DNA of 64,000 nt from Hymenobacter rubidus (GCF_016734815.1 NZ_JAERQF010000015.1:1-64000), one strand, 5' to 3'. Counted from the stretch's first letter, positions 25,566-34,419 are shown. Translations and numbers: made by a program. The notes: a model not told the origin generated them from the sequence alone.

Positions 25566-26633
25566 ATGAAAGTTTTGCGTTTTGCCTTCTTGTTGCTGCT
25601 GGCCACCGCTTGCGCGGCGCCCCGTCCCACCACCCGCTTCAACCCCCCCGCCACCCGCGCCGAACTGCCCCACGAGGAGGCCGCGCACCCCAAAAATTCG
25701 CTGGAATGGTGGTACCTCACCGGCCACCTCACCGACCAGGCCACCGGCCACCAGTACGGCATGGAGTACGTTTTTTTTCATTTCAACCTGAAAGACGGCA
25801 AGCAGGACTGGCAGATGGTGAACGTGGCCCTCACCGACCCGCAGAACCAGCAGTTTCACTACGACTACAAGCTGGGCCCGCTCCCGCAGCTGCTCACCGA
25901 CTCGCTGCCGCTGCGGCTGCGCGAACACCAGCGCGGCCAGGTGTGGAAATTTGACGGGCAGGAGGGGGCCTACCACCTGCAGGCAACTTTTACCGGCAAG
26001 CAGAACGCCAGCGGCTACGCCCTCGACCTGAGCACCCGGCCCACCCGGCCGGTGGTGCTGCACAGCGGCACCGGCTACGAAAATTACGGCAACGGCATCA
26101 CGGCCGGCTACTATTCCTACCCGCGCCTGGCCACCACGGGCACTCTCACCATTGCCGGCCAGCCCCACACTGTGACCGGCGAGCTGTGGTACGACCGGCA
26201 GTGGAACTGCACCAGCATCGTAGACAAAAACGTGGGCTGGGACTGGCTCAGCATTCAGCTCGACGAGCCCCGCGAGGAGTTCATGCTGAACACCCTGCGC
26301 AACTCCGCTACCGGCCAAAACCTCAACAACGGCACCTTCAGCCGCAGCACCGGCCCCGACCTGCACCTCACCGGCCCCGATTTCGTTCTCACGCCCCTCA
26401 CGTACTGGACCAGCCCGCAATCCAAAAAGAAGTACCCGGCCTCTTGGCGCGTGCAGGTGCCCGGCCAGGGCTACGACCTCACCGTGGAGCCGCTGGTGCC
26501 GCAGCAGGAGCTGGCGCTGCGCTTCTTCCACACCTTCACCATGTACTACTGGGAAGGCATGTGCCGCGTGAAAGGCACGCACAACGGCCAGCCCGTGACG
26601 GGCAAGGCGTATGTGGAAATCACGAATAGGTAG
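25566..26633 (+). CDS. Lipocalin-like AttH/CrtC-family lipoprotein
   Basis: 355 residues with a lipoprotein-type leader (LLLLLATACAAP). SLEWWYLTGHLTD near residue 40 is the signature of the AttH / carotenoid 1,2-hydratase fold, two lipocalin-like barrels. GELWYDRQWN (around 205) and GWDWLSIQLD are also conserved. Members include the CrtC hydratase of carotenoid synthesis and secreted AttH-like proteins of ABC export systems. Here neither carotenoid nor ABC genes are adjacent, so lipid or hydrophobic-ligand handling in the envelope is the safest inference. Confidence 0.75.
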   Translation: MKVLRFAFLLLLATACAAPRPTTRFNPPATRAELPHEEAAHPKNSLEWWYLTGHLTDQATGHQYGMEYVFFHFNLKDGKQDWQMVNVALTDPQNQQFHYDYKLGPLPQLLTDSLPLRLREHQRGQVWKFDGQEGAYHLQATFTGKQNASGYALDLSTRPTRPVVLHSGTGYENYGNGITAGYYSYPRLATTGTLTIAGQPHTVTGELWYDRQWNCTSIVDKNVGWDWLSIQLDEPREEFMLNTLRNSATGQNLNNGTFSRSTGPDLHLTGPDFVLTPLTYWTSPQSKKKYPASWRVQVPGQGYDLTVEPLVPQQELALRFFHTFTMYYWEGMCRVKGTHNGQPVTGKAYVEITNR

Positions 26634-26647
26634 CGTCAGCGCACCGA

Positions 26648-26785
26648 AAGAACGTCATGCAGAGCGGAGGCGCAGCCGGAGTCGAAGCATCTCGCGTGCT
26701 TCCACTGAATCAATACGACCGAGTTAGTCCCACAAGCGAGATGCTTCGACTCCGGCTGCGCCTCCGCTCAGCATGACGTTCTTTT
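26648..26785. repeat. CATGACG-family palindrome, copy 4 (extended arms)
   Basis: Arms of about 50 bases, 26648-26697 and 26736-26785, are nearly perfect reverse complements; they contain an extra GGAGGCGCAGCCGGAG block absent from other copies. A direct repeat of TGCTCAT (26786-26818) follows and runs into the kinase stop. The unit lies between convergent genes. Confidence 0.9.
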
Positions 26786-26815
26786 GCTCATTGCTCATTG
26801 CTCATTGCTCATTGC

Positions 26816-28021
26816 TCACTGGTTCAGCACCACCCGGAACGTGGTGCCGCGGCCCAGCTCGCTCCACTTCACGAAGAGCTTGCCCTCGTGGTAGTTCTCG
26901 ATGATGCGCTTGGCCAGCGCCAGGCCCAGGCCCCAGCCGCGCTTCTTGGTGGTGTAGCCGGGCATGAACACGGTGTCGAGCTTGGCTTTGGAAATGCCTT
27001 TGCCCGTGTCGGTGATGTCGACGGCCACCTGGCGGGCGGGGGCACCGCGCCGGTACCAGCTGCGCCGGGTGCGCACCCGGCGCAGGTGCAGCGTAATGGA
27101 GCCGCGCCCTTCCATGGCATCCACTGCGTTTTTGCAGATGTTTTCCACCACCCAGTCAAACAGCGGCACGTTGATGCGGGCCGGTGTGTCCATCGGCAAG
27201 TCGGTTTCAATCTTGAACACCACCTTTTTCGATACCCGGCTTTGCAGGTACTCGATGGCGTTGCGCGTGGTCTGGTACAGGTTTTCGTCCTTCAGCACCG
27301 GTACCGAACCGATGTTGCTGAACCGCTCCGTAATGATTTCCAGCCGCCGGATGTCCTTGCCCAGCTCCTCCACAATGGGCTCGTTCTTGAAGCGGTCGGA
27401 GTCGCGCAGGTAGTTTTGCCAGCCCACCAGGCTGCTGAGCGGGGTGCCCAGCTGGTGCGCCGTTTCCTTGGCCAGGCCCACCCACACGCGGTTTTGCTCG
27501 GCCCGCCGCGACGAGCTGAACGCGAAGTAGGCAATGACGGCCAGGCAGCCAATCACCACCAGCTGCACCAGCGGGTAGGTGCGCAGCTGCCGCAGCAATT
27601 GCGAGTCGCGGTAGAAAATGTAGTTTGCCTGCCCGCCCCCAAACTTCACCACGATGGGCGGGTGCTTTTCCTTCATCAGCGCCAGCTCGTACTTCAGCCG
27701 CGCCATCGAGTCGGCTTCGGACAAGTGCGGCGGCATGTCCACGTTTTTGGCGCTGACAATGTCCTGGCCGTCGCTGCTCAGAATGACCGGAATGGTGGTA
27801 TTACCGTTGATGATTTCGTTGAAAACAAACGGGTTGGTATCGGTTTCTGAGTTGACAATGTACTGCTGGGCCTTGGCGTAGAGCTGAATCTGCTGCTGCT
27901 CCCGTTCCGACACGCGCTGCACCAGCAAGTTGGTGTATATCACCGTGGCGGTGCCAATGAGCAGCGCCAGCACGGCAATCAGGATTTTAATGCGGGTTTT
28001 CTGGTCGTAAATCGGGGACAT
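26816..28021 (-). CDS. Membrane-bound sensor histidine kinase
   Basis: 401 residues from the ATG at 28021; earlier codons belong to the repeat upstream. Two membrane helices (about 11-30 and 150-167) flank a periplasmic sensor of about 115 residues. The HisKA motif AKETAHQLGTPLSSL has the phospho-acceptor His189. The HATPase domain has NICKNAVDAMEGRG and GKGISKAKLDTVF, with a final GWGLGLALAKRII block. The compact AHQLGTPL form is typical of a Bacteroidota kinase group. No response regulator is adjacent. Confidence 0.9.
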   Translation of the reverse strand: MSPIYDQKTRIKILIAVLALLIGTATVIYTNLLVQRVSEREQQQIQLYAKAQQYIVNSETDTNPFVFNEIINGNTTIPVILSSDGQDIVSAKNVDMPPHLSEADSMARLKYELALMKEKHPPIVVKFGGGQANYIFYRDSQLLRQLRTYPLVQLVVIGCLAVIAYFAFSSSRRAEQNRVWVGLAKETAHQLGTPLSSLVGWQNYLRDSDRFKNEPIVEELGKDIRRLEIITERFSNIGSVPVLKDENLYQTTRNAIEYLQSRVSKKVVFKIETDLPMDTPARINVPLFDWVVENICKNAVDAMEGRGSITLHLRRVRTRRSWYRRGAPARQVAVDITDTGKGISKAKLDTVFMPGYTTKKRGWGLGLALAKRIIENYHEGKLFVKWSELGRGTTFRVVLNQ

Positions 28022-28120
28022 GCAGTAGCGCGAACTTTGTAGTTCGCGTCTCCGAACGATAATCGTTGAATGTAGTTGCAAACGGTGCGGGGACGCGAAC
28101 TGCAAAGTTCGCGCTACTGC
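28022..28120. repeat. Inverted repeat (tagcgcgaa family), copy 1
   Basis: Arms 28022-28050 and 28092-28120 (GCAGTAGCGCGAACTTTG and its complement) surround a 41-base loop. It fills the space between two minus-strand genes. A related palindrome with TACCGCGAAATTT arms lies at 59536-59638. Confidence 0.85.
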
Positions 28121-28123
28121 ACT

Positions 28124-29116
28124 TTACCCCACCAGCACCGCGTCGCTGCTGGCTATTTCGGCCAGGATTTCCAGCACGTCGGCCGGGGTTTCGGCATTCA
28201 CCAGGCTGGTGCGCCAGGCTTTGGCGCCCTCCAGGCCCCGGAAATAGTGTGCGTAGTGCCGGCGCATCTCGAAGATGCCCACTTTCGGGCCTTTCCACTC
28301 CACGCTGCGGTCGAAGTGCATCTGGCACATGGCCACCCGCTCTTCCAGGGTGGGCGGGGCCAGCAGCTCGCCGGTGGCCACGTAGTGCTTCACCTCCCGG
28401 AAAATCCAGGGGTAACCGATGCTGGCCCGGCCTATCATCACGCCATCCACGCCGTAGCGGTTTTTGTATTCGAGGGCCTTTTCGGGCGAGTCGATGTCGC
28501 CGTTGCCGAAGATGGGGATTTTGATGCGCGGGTTGTTTTTGATGCTGGCGATGAGGCGCCAGTCGGCCTCGCCCTTGTAGAGCTGGGCGCGGGTGCGGCC
28601 GTGCACGGTGAGGGCCTGGATGCCGACGTCCTGCAGGCGCTCGGCCACTTCTTCCACGTTTTTGGTGCCCTCATCCCAGCCCAGGCGGGTTTTCACGGTC
28701 ACGGGCAGGTGGGTGTGCTTCACCACGGCGGCCGTCATGGCCACCATTTTGGGGATGTCCTGGAGCAGGGCCGCGCCGGCACCGCGGCAGGCCACCTGTT
28801 TCACCGGGCAGCCGTAGTTTATGTCAATCAAATCGGGCCCGGCCTCGGTGCTGATGGCCGCGCATTCGCCCATCGTTTCCACATCGGAGCCGAAGAGCTG
28901 AATGCCGATGGGCCGCTCGTAGTCGAAGATGTCCAGCTTCTTGCGGCTCTTGGCGGCGGCCCGAATGAGGCCTTCCGACGAAATGAACTCTGTGTACATT
29001 AGGTCGGCCCCGTTGGCCTTGCACACGGCGCGGAAAGGCGGGTCGCTCACGTCTTCCATGGGCGCGAGCAGGAGCGGGAAATCAGGCAGCGAGATGTTGG
29101 GACCTATGTTGACCAC
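28124..29116 (-). CDS. dusB: tRNA-dihydrouridine synthase B
   Basis: 330 residues, a TIM-barrel flavoenzyme that reduces uridine in the tRNA D-loop using NADPH and FMN. LLAPMEDVSDPPFR is the FMN-binding start, DINYGCPVKQV holds the catalytic cysteine, and VTVKTRLGWD and TVHGRTRAQLYKG complete the active site. The DusB assignment rests on overall length and these motifs. It is divergent from the CPBP protease gene, with a palindrome between them. Confidence 0.9.
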   Translation of the reverse strand: MVNIGPNISLPDFPLLLAPMEDVSDPPFRAVCKANGADLMYTEFISSEGLIRAAAKSRKKLDIFDYERPIGIQLFGSDVETMGECAAISTEAGPDLIDINYGCPVKQVACRGAGAALLQDIPKMVAMTAAVVKHTHLPVTVKTRLGWDEGTKNVEEVAERLQDVGIQALTVHGRTRAQLYKGEADWRLIASIKNNPRIKIPIFGNGDIDSPEKALEYKNRYGVDGVMIGRASIGYPWIFREVKHYVATGELLAPPTLEERVAMCQMHFDRSVEWKGPKVGIFEMRRHYAHYFRGLEGAKAWRTSLVNAETPADVLEILAEIASSDAVLVG

Positions 29117-29134
29117 GGGGAATATGTTTTAAAT

Positions 29135-29256
29135 AGAACGTCATGCTGAGCTTGTCGAAGCATCTCTCCCGCTTCGTTGAACCGAGCGTCAGCACGGCGA
29201 ACAATTGGGTTACTATTGCACGCGAGATGCTTCGGCTGCGCTCAGCATGACGTTCT
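29135..29256. repeat. CATGACG-family palindrome, copy 5
   Basis: Arms 29136-29168 and 29220-29256 share AGAACGTCATGCTGAGC and its complement, with a more diverged middle (GCTTGTCGAAG in the left arm) than other copies. It occupies the divergent promoter region of dusB and the CPBP gene. Confidence 0.8.
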
Positions 29257-29325
29257 TGTTTGCTTTAAACAAGCCTAAGTTAAAAACTCCGGTAAATTTA
29301 CGCCCTTCCCAACTAGTACCCCGCC

Positions 29326-30312
29326 ATGAAAGGTTTCCTGCCCCGCACGCTGCACCCTGGCCTGCAGATACTGTTGCTGCTGGCTTTTATGGTGGCAGGC
29401 GCCTGCGTGGGCTATGCCGTCATTTTTGCCTGGGTGCTGGCGGGCTTCGGGCTCTCGCTGCCCACCATGCAGAAAGTCATTCAGAATCCGACGGCCTACC
29501 CCCAGGGCTGGAACCTGCTGATGATGATGCAGGGCGTACTGCTGTTCACGGCCCTCACGGGCGGGGCGCTGGGGCTGGCTTCGGCGCTGGGCATTGGCTG
29601 GGCGGACTATTTCAGTCCGCGCCGGTTGGGGGCGGGGTGGTGGCTGCTGGCCGTGGCGGCGCTCATCATCGTCACGCTGCCGTTTATGTCCACGCTCATT
29701 GCCTGGAACGCGGGGGCGCATTTCCCGGCGGCTTTCCACGAGTTTGAAGTGTGGGCCCGCGCCAGCGAGGACAAGGCAGCCTTTCTCACCAAGTTTCTCA
29801 CCAAGTTCAATTCCGGCACGCGGTTTCTGATTGGCGTCGTGGTCATTGCGCTGGTGCCGGCCATCAGCGAGGAGCTGGTGTTTCGGGGCGTGATACAAAA
29901 GAATCTGGTCCGCTGGTTTTCGCCGCACGTGGGCGTGTGGCTGGGGGCGGCCATCTTTTCGGCCATTCACTTCCAGTTTTTCGGGTTTGTGCCGCGCTTT
30001 GTGCTGGGGCTGGTGCTGGGGTATCTGTACCTCTGGAGCGGCAACATTCTGGTGAGCATGGTGGCGCACTTCACCCAAAATGCCTTTCAGCTCCTGATGC
30101 TCTTCCTCGCCCAGCGCGGTCAGTTCGGCTGGGGCTTCGACCCCGATTCCAACGAGGCGCTGCCCTGGACGCTGGTGATTCCCTCGGCGCTGCTCACGGC
30201 CGGCCTGCTGTATTTTCTGCACCAGCGCTTCACCGCGCCGGCTCCGCCCACCACCATGCTTACCCTCAGCAGCGAGGGCGTGGCTGTGCGCCAAAATGAG
30301 GCGTTGACGTAA
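29326..30312 (+). CDS. CPBP-family intramembrane glutamic protease
   Basis: 328 residues with about eight membrane helices. The catalytic EELVFRG lies at 182-188 (Glu182/Glu183), followed by FSAIHFQFFGF and an SMVAHFTQNAF block, the three motifs of the CPBP (Abi, Rce1-like) family. These enzymes cleave within or near the membrane, or act in peptide self-immunity; the substrate is unknown here. A palindrome lies on each side of the gene. Confidence 0.88.
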   Translation: MKGFLPRTLHPGLQILLLLAFMVAGACVGYAVIFAWVLAGFGLSLPTMQKVIQNPTAYPQGWNLLMMMQGVLLFTALTGGALGLASALGIGWADYFSPRRLGAGWWLLAVAALIIVTLPFMSTLIAWNAGAHFPAAFHEFEVWARASEDKAAFLTKFLTKFNSGTRFLIGVVVIALVPAISEELVFRGVIQKNLVRWFSPHVGVWLGAAIFSAIHFQFFGFVPRFVLGLVLGYLYLWSGNILVSMVAHFTQNAFQLLMLFLAQRGQFGWGFDPDSNEALPWTLVIPSALLTAGLLYFLHQRFTAPAPPTTMLTLSSEGVAVRQNEALT

Positions 30313-30315
30313 TAA

Positions 30316-30411
30316 AGAACGTCATGCAGAGCGTAGCGAAGCATCTTTACCGCAATAGTAAATAATTACTTCCGAGGTAAAGATGCTTCGCTACGCTCTG
30401 CATGACGTTCA
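30316..30411. repeat. CATGACG-family palindrome, copy 6
   Basis: Arms 30316-30354 and 30375-30411 are perfect or nearly perfect reverse complements (AAGAACGTCATGCAGAGCG to CTTTACCG). The right arm ends 30 bases before the start of cdsA, so it would form a stem-loop in or near the promoter or leader of that gene. Confidence 0.9.
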
Positions 30412-30440
30412 GCTTTTCCTTATAAAAATCCCTTCCCAAC

Positions 30441-31436
30441 TTGCCCGACTCTACGCCTCCGGTTACCCCCGCCGCTTCTGAAACCCCTGCCGCACCCGCC
30501 GGCCCCAGCAACCTGCGCCTGCGCATCATCTACGGCGTGCTAGGCGCGGCGCTGCTGCTGGGCAGCGTCTGGTTCAGTCCCTGGACGTTCGGGCTGTTCT
30601 TCGCCTTCGTGCAGGCCGTGATGCTGTGGGAGTTCTATCGCATGATGCGGGCGGGTGGGTATGCGCCGACTACGTGGATTGGGGTGGGGGCCGGAACCTT
30701 GATTTTTTTGAATCAAGCTTTCTCTCAATATATCGAATTTCAATCCGCCAACTATTACATAGTTGGTAATGGCTATACCATGTACCCGCCATTGGCTACA
30801 GTCGGCGAAGCTTCTGGTAATTCGGCCACACTGGCTAACATGTTGGTACAGGTTTGGATTTCCCGCTGGGAATTATTGAGCTTGGTTGTATTAATAGCCT
30901 TGATGGTTCATAGTATGATTCGTTGGCCACAAGAGGTAAAGCCTTTTGAAAATATAGGTCTAACTATTCTGGGTGTGATTTATGTCAGCACCTCAATGAG
31001 TATGCTTGCAAGCATAGCTTACGAGGGAAAACACTACGACCCGCGCCGCGTCTTCGCCCTGCTCTTCCTCATCTGGGCTTCCGACATCGGTGCCTATGCC
31101 GTGGGCCGCGCCATTGGCAAGCATAAGCTGGCCCCTCAAATCTCGCCCGGCAAAACCTGGGAAGGCTGGGCCGGCGGCTTCCTGATGACGCTGATAGTGG
31201 GCTGGGCTGTCGGCTTTATGCTGCCGGATATGCCGCTCTCGCACCGCCTCGTGGCGGCGGGCGTGGTAGCCGTGTTCGCGCCGCTGGGCGATTTGGCCGA
31301 GTCCATGCTCAAGCGCAGCGTGGGCGTGAAGGATTCGGGCAGCATCATGCCCGGCCACGGCGGGTTGTTGGATAGGTTCGATGCGTTTCTGCTGGTGCTG
31401 CCGGTGCTGGCGCTGCTGCAGTTGTTGGTGGGGTAG
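30441..31436 (+). CDS. cdsA: Phosphatidate cytidylyltransferase
   Basis: 331 residues. It makes CDP-diacylglycerol from phosphatidic acid and CTP, the branch point for phosphatidylethanolamine and other phospholipids. The C-terminal signature SVGVKDSGSIMPGHGGLLDRFD is diagnostic when taken as SVGVKDSG followed by PGHGGLLDRFD, as are SPGKTWEG and ASDIGAYAVGR. There are about eight membrane helices. The start is TTG at 30441; no ATG exists upstream in frame before the palindrome. The interior from about 30700 to 31035 drops to 35% GC by hand count (21 of 60 at 30721-30780), whereas both ends are GC-rich. Confidence 0.88.
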   Translation: MPDSTPPVTPAASETPAAPAGPSNLRLRIIYGVLGAALLLGSVWFSPWTFGLFFAFVQAVMLWEFYRMMRAGGYAPTTWIGVGAGTLIFLNQAFSQYIEFQSANYYIVGNGYTMYPPLATVGEASGNSATLANMLVQVWISRWELLSLVVLIALMVHSMIRWPQEVKPFENIGLTILGVIYVSTSMSMLASIAYEGKHYDPRRVFALLFLIWASDIGAYAVGRAIGKHKLAPQISPGKTWEGWAGGFLMTLIVGWAVGFMLPDMPLSHRLVAAGVVAVFAPLGDLAESMLKRSVGVKDSGSIMPGHGGLLDRFDAFLLVLPVLALLQLLVG

Positions 31437-31576
31437 GAGCAGAGAAGTGGGCTGGCCGGCGGCTGGCGTTTGTCGCAGCTGCGGCTACGGTTCGGGGCAT
31501 CATTATGGGGGCATAGATGCCAAAAAACTTCAACAATCGTTTGCGGAAAAATTGCCTGTCATTCTGATAAAAGCAA

Positions 31577-31584
31577 TACCTTTG
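31577..31584 (+). promoter_or_regulatory. -7 box for glutamate dehydrogenase
   Basis: TACCTTTG matches TAnnTTTG, 58 bases before the ATG of the dehydrogenase. A TTG lies 22 bases upstream of the box, slightly longer than the usual spacing. Confidence 0.6.
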
Positions 31585-31642
31585 CGGCCCTAAATCGTAC
31601 CCATCATCCCACCCAACACAATTCAACTAACCCCCCTTCCGA

Positions 31643-32932
31643 ATGGCAGCCCACACTGTATATAAAGAGCCCGCCCCGCTTCTGGACCGCGAAAATCCGC
31701 TCGAATCCATGATGTCGCGTTTCAACATCGCGGCCGAAATTCTCGGCCTCGACGACGAAACCTACAACGTCCTCAAAGCCCCCGATAAGCAGGTTATCGT
31801 GAACCTGCCCGTGACGATGGACAACGGCAAGCTCCGCGTATTCGAAGGCTACCGCGTGATTCACAACACCATCCTGGGCCCCTCGAAAGGCGGCATCCGC
31901 TACGACAAGCACGTGCACCTCGACGAGGTGAAGGCCCTGGCCGCCTGGATGACCTGGAAGTGCGCCGTGGTGGACATTCCCTACGGCGGCGCCAAGGGCG
32001 GTATCATCTGCGACCCCACCACCATGAGTCCCGGCGAGCTGGAGCGCCTCACCCGCGCCTACACCATGGCGCTGAAGGACGTTTTTGGGCCCGACCGCGA
32101 CATTCCGGCCCCTGACATGGGCACCGGCCCCCGCGAAATGGCCTGGCTGATGGACGAATTCTCCAAAACCGTGGGTATGACCTCGCCCGCCGTGGTCACG
32201 GGCAAGCCGCTGGTAATGGGCGGCTCGCTGGGCCGCACCGAGGCCACCGGCCGCGGCGTCATGGTGTCGACGCTGGCCGCGCTGGGCAAGCTAGGCCTGA
32301 AGCCCACGGAGGTTTCGGCCGCCGTGCAGGGCTTCGGCAACGTAGGCTCCTGGGCCGCCAAGCTGCTGTGCGAGAAAGGTGTGAAAATCAAGGCGGTGAG
32401 CGACGTTTCGGGCGCGTACTGGAACGAAAACGGCATCAACATTGACGAGGCCATTGCCTATAAGAATGCCCACAACGGCCGCCTCGACGGTTACACCGGC
32501 GCCACACTGATGGAAAATGCCGACGACCTGCTGACGACCAATGTGGACGTGCTGGTGCCCGCCGCCGTGGAGGATGTCATCACCGAGCACAACGCCGGCG
32601 ACATCAAGGCCAAGCTCATCGTGGAAGGTGCCAACGGCCCCACTTCGGCCTCGGCCGACCCCATTATCAACGAAAAGGGCATCATGGTGGTGCCGGACAT
32701 TCTGGCCAACTCGGGCGGCGTCACGGTGTCGTACTTCGAGTGGGTGCAGAACAAGCAGGGCTTCAAGTGGACCGAGGAAATGGTGACCGAGCGCGCCGAC
32801 CGCATCATGACCGACGCCTTCAACAAAGTGTACGCCACCAGCCAAAAATATAAAATCCCGATGCGCATTGCGGCCTATGTCGTGAGCATCGACAAAGTGG
32901 CCCAGACGTACAAGTTCCGAGGCGGATTCTAG
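31643..32932 (+). CDS. gdhA: Glutamate dehydrogenase (Glu/Leu/Phe/Val dehydrogenase family)
   Basis: 429 residues, a cytosolic hexameric enzyme interconverting glutamate and 2-oxoglutarate plus ammonia. KGGIRYDKHV, MTWKCAVVDIPYGGAKGGI (containing the catalytic lysine region) and APDMGTGPREMAW are family blocks. GFGNVGSWAA is the NAD(P)-binding loop. The length and motifs resemble the GudB/RocG class, usually NAD-specific, but cofactor preference is inferred. It has its own promoter and a terminator. Confidence 0.92.
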   Translation: MAAHTVYKEPAPLLDRENPLESMMSRFNIAAEILGLDDETYNVLKAPDKQVIVNLPVTMDNGKLRVFEGYRVIHNTILGPSKGGIRYDKHVHLDEVKALAAWMTWKCAVVDIPYGGAKGGIICDPTTMSPGELERLTRAYTMALKDVFGPDRDIPAPDMGTGPREMAWLMDEFSKTVGMTSPAVVTGKPLVMGGSLGRTEATGRGVMVSTLAALGKLGLKPTEVSAAVQGFGNVGSWAAKLLCEKGVKIKAVSDVSGAYWNENGINIDEAIAYKNAHNGRLDGYTGATLMENADDLLTTNVDVLVPAAVEDVITEHNAGDIKAKLIVEGANGPTSASADPIINEKGIMVVPDILANSGGVTVSYFEWVQNKQGFKWTEEMVTERADRIMTDAFNKVYATSQKYKIPMRIAAYVVSIDKVAQTYKFRGGF

Positions 32933-32999
32933 GCCCGAAGCGCGGTCATTTTTATAAATCAGACGGATTTTTTGCGGGTTCTTCCGTAATTGCTCCTTG

Positions 33000-33033
33000 A
33001 AAAGGCACGGGCCGCTCGGTTCGTGCCTTTTTG
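33000..33033 (+). terminator. Terminator after glutamate dehydrogenase
   Basis: AAAAGGCACG and CGTGCCTTTTT form a stem around a 12-base loop followed by a T tract, 67 bases after the stop of the dehydrogenase gene. Confidence 0.8.
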
Positions 33034-33165
33034 TATGCTGTGCCGACCTTTGCCCTGCGCCCACGGTTGATACCGGCGGAGGCGGAAGTGCGGGGCCGTT
33101 AATTCGTTTTTTTTATTTGAAACCCAATCCGTGGCCTCCACAGAATTCGTTTCAATCAGCAACAT

Positions 33166-33828
33166 ATGAAGATTCACAAAGAAGGACGACGCATTTTGTT
33201 CGTTACGCTGCTGATTTTGTTGGCGCTTAACCTGCTGGTGTTTCAATTTAACAAAGGTGCTGACTTGGTAAACCGGCTGTTTGCCGGCGCCACGGTCATT
33301 ATCTTTTTGCTAATTCTGCAATTTTTTCGGAGTCCGTTCCGGCACATGTTCACCCACGAAGACCTGCTGCTGGCGCCCGCCGATGGCAAGGTAGTGGTGA
33401 TTGAAAACGTGTTTGAGCCCGAGTATTTCGAGGACGAGCGCAAGCAAATCAGCATCTTCATGTCGCCCATCAACGTGCACGTCACCCGCAATCCCATTTC
33501 GGGCTTGGTGAAATACTTCAAGTACCACCCCGGCAACTACCTGGTGGCCTGGCACCCCAAAAGCAGCACCCAAAACGAGCGCACCACGGTGGTGGTAGAA
33601 AGCGATGCCGGCCCGCTGGTGCTCTTCCGGCAGATTGCCGGCGCCATGGCGCGCCGCATTGTGTGGTACGTGAACGAGGGCGACGAAGTGAGCCAGGGCG
33701 AGGAGTTCGGCTTCATCAAATTCGGCTCGCGCGTCGATGTATTCGTGCCCCTCGATACGGAAGTAAAAGTAGAGCTGGGCCAGAAAGTGAAAGGCGGCGA
33801 GACCGTGATTTGCCAGCTGAAGGTCTGA
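33166..33828 (+). CDS. psd: Phosphatidylserine decarboxylase (short type)
   Basis: 220 residues with two N-terminal membrane helices (about 10-48). IKFGSRVDVF supplies the Gly187-Ser188 self-cleavage site that yields the pyruvoyl cofactor. LLAPADGKVV, the conserved histidine region ISIFMSPINVHVTR and the compact length mark the archaeal-type/short Psd. It makes phosphatidylethanolamine from phosphatidylserine, complementing cdsA 1.7 kb upstream; a pssA gene is not in view. The TGA stop overlaps the first base of the following inverted repeat. Confidence 0.92.
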   Translation: MKIHKEGRRILFVTLLILLALNLLVFQFNKGADLVNRLFAGATVIIFLLILQFFRSPFRHMFTHEDLLLAPADGKVVVIENVFEPEYFEDERKQISIFMSPINVHVTRNPISGLVKYFKYHPGNYLVAWHPKSSTQNERTTVVVESDAGPLVLFRQIAGAMARRIVWYVNEGDEVSQGEEFGFIKFGSRVDVFVPLDTEVKVELGQKVKGGETVICQLKV

Positions 33829-34419
33829 ACCGCAGATTTTCGCCGATTTGACGGATAAGAACGGATTCTAACGGGTCCGTTCTTTTTTTGTCTCTACTTT
33901 CGATTAGCCCTTCTCATTATGTTTTTTTGCGCGAATGGAGAAAGCACTGATTAATCTGGACGACTACCGTGAACTTACGGGTAAGATTATTGGGTGTGCC
34001 ATGCAGGTGCATCGGGTACTGGGCTCAGGTTTTCAGGAACTGATTTATCAGCGGGCGTTGGCTATTGAGTTGGAACAGGGCGGCGTGCAAGCGCAGCGGG
34101 AGCTTGAAATGCCGATTTACTATCGGGAGCGAGAAATTGGCTCACGTCGCGTTGACTTTTTGGTGAACGATACCATTCTGGTAGAACTCAAAGCGCTAGC
34201 CGCCCTCAATGAAACGCACCACGCCCAAATTATCAACTACCTGGAAGCGTATCGTCTTCCTATCGGCCTTCTCATCAATTTTGGCGGTGCTTCACTAGAA
34301 TTCAAGCGCTTCGTCAAAACCCGGCCAACCTACTAATCCCTAAAGAAGAAGGACCTGACAAAAAAACGGACCCGTTAGAATCCGTTCTTATCCGTCAAAT
34401 CGGCGAAAATCTGCGGTTC
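33827..34419. mobile_element. GxxExxY cassette with perfect 55-bp terminal inverted repeats
   Basis: The left arm 33827-33881 begins GAACCGCAGATTTTCGCC and is a perfect reverse complement of 34365-34419. The two arms bracket a single gene. The left arm starts within the TGA of psd and the right arm ends within the stop of the methionine sulfoxide reductase gene on the other strand. No target-site duplication was seen outside the arms. Sequences of the CGCAGATTT type are known near GxxExxY genes in many bacteria (established observation, recalled, not checked here). Mobility is inferred. Confidence 0.75.
33935..34336 (+). CDS. GxxExxY protein
   Basis: 133 residues, cytosolic. The name-giving motif GFQELIY is at 32-38 (Gly32, Glu35, Tyr38). 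The core RRVDFLVNDTILVELKA has the D...ExK spacing of PD-(D/E)xK nuclease folds, so a nuclease-like activity is plausible (inference). The family has no proven biological role. It is the only gene inside the inverted repeat and is less GC-rich than the neighbouring genes, which supports recent acquisition. Confidence 0.85.
   Translation: MEKALINLDDYRELTGKIIGCAMQVHRVLGSGFQELIYQRALAIELEQGGVQAQRELEMPIYYREREIGSRRVDFLVNDTILVELKALAALNETHHAQIINYLEAYRLPIGLLINFGGASLEFKRFVKTRPTY

Noticed and set aside
26786..26818. A short TGCTCAT direct repeat considered as a CRISPR-like array
   Set aside because: Units are 7 bases without spacers; this is a simple tandem repeat.
32997..33230. A 77-residue open frame before psd
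   Set aside because: It starts inside the dehydrogenase terminator and overlaps the psd start in another frame.
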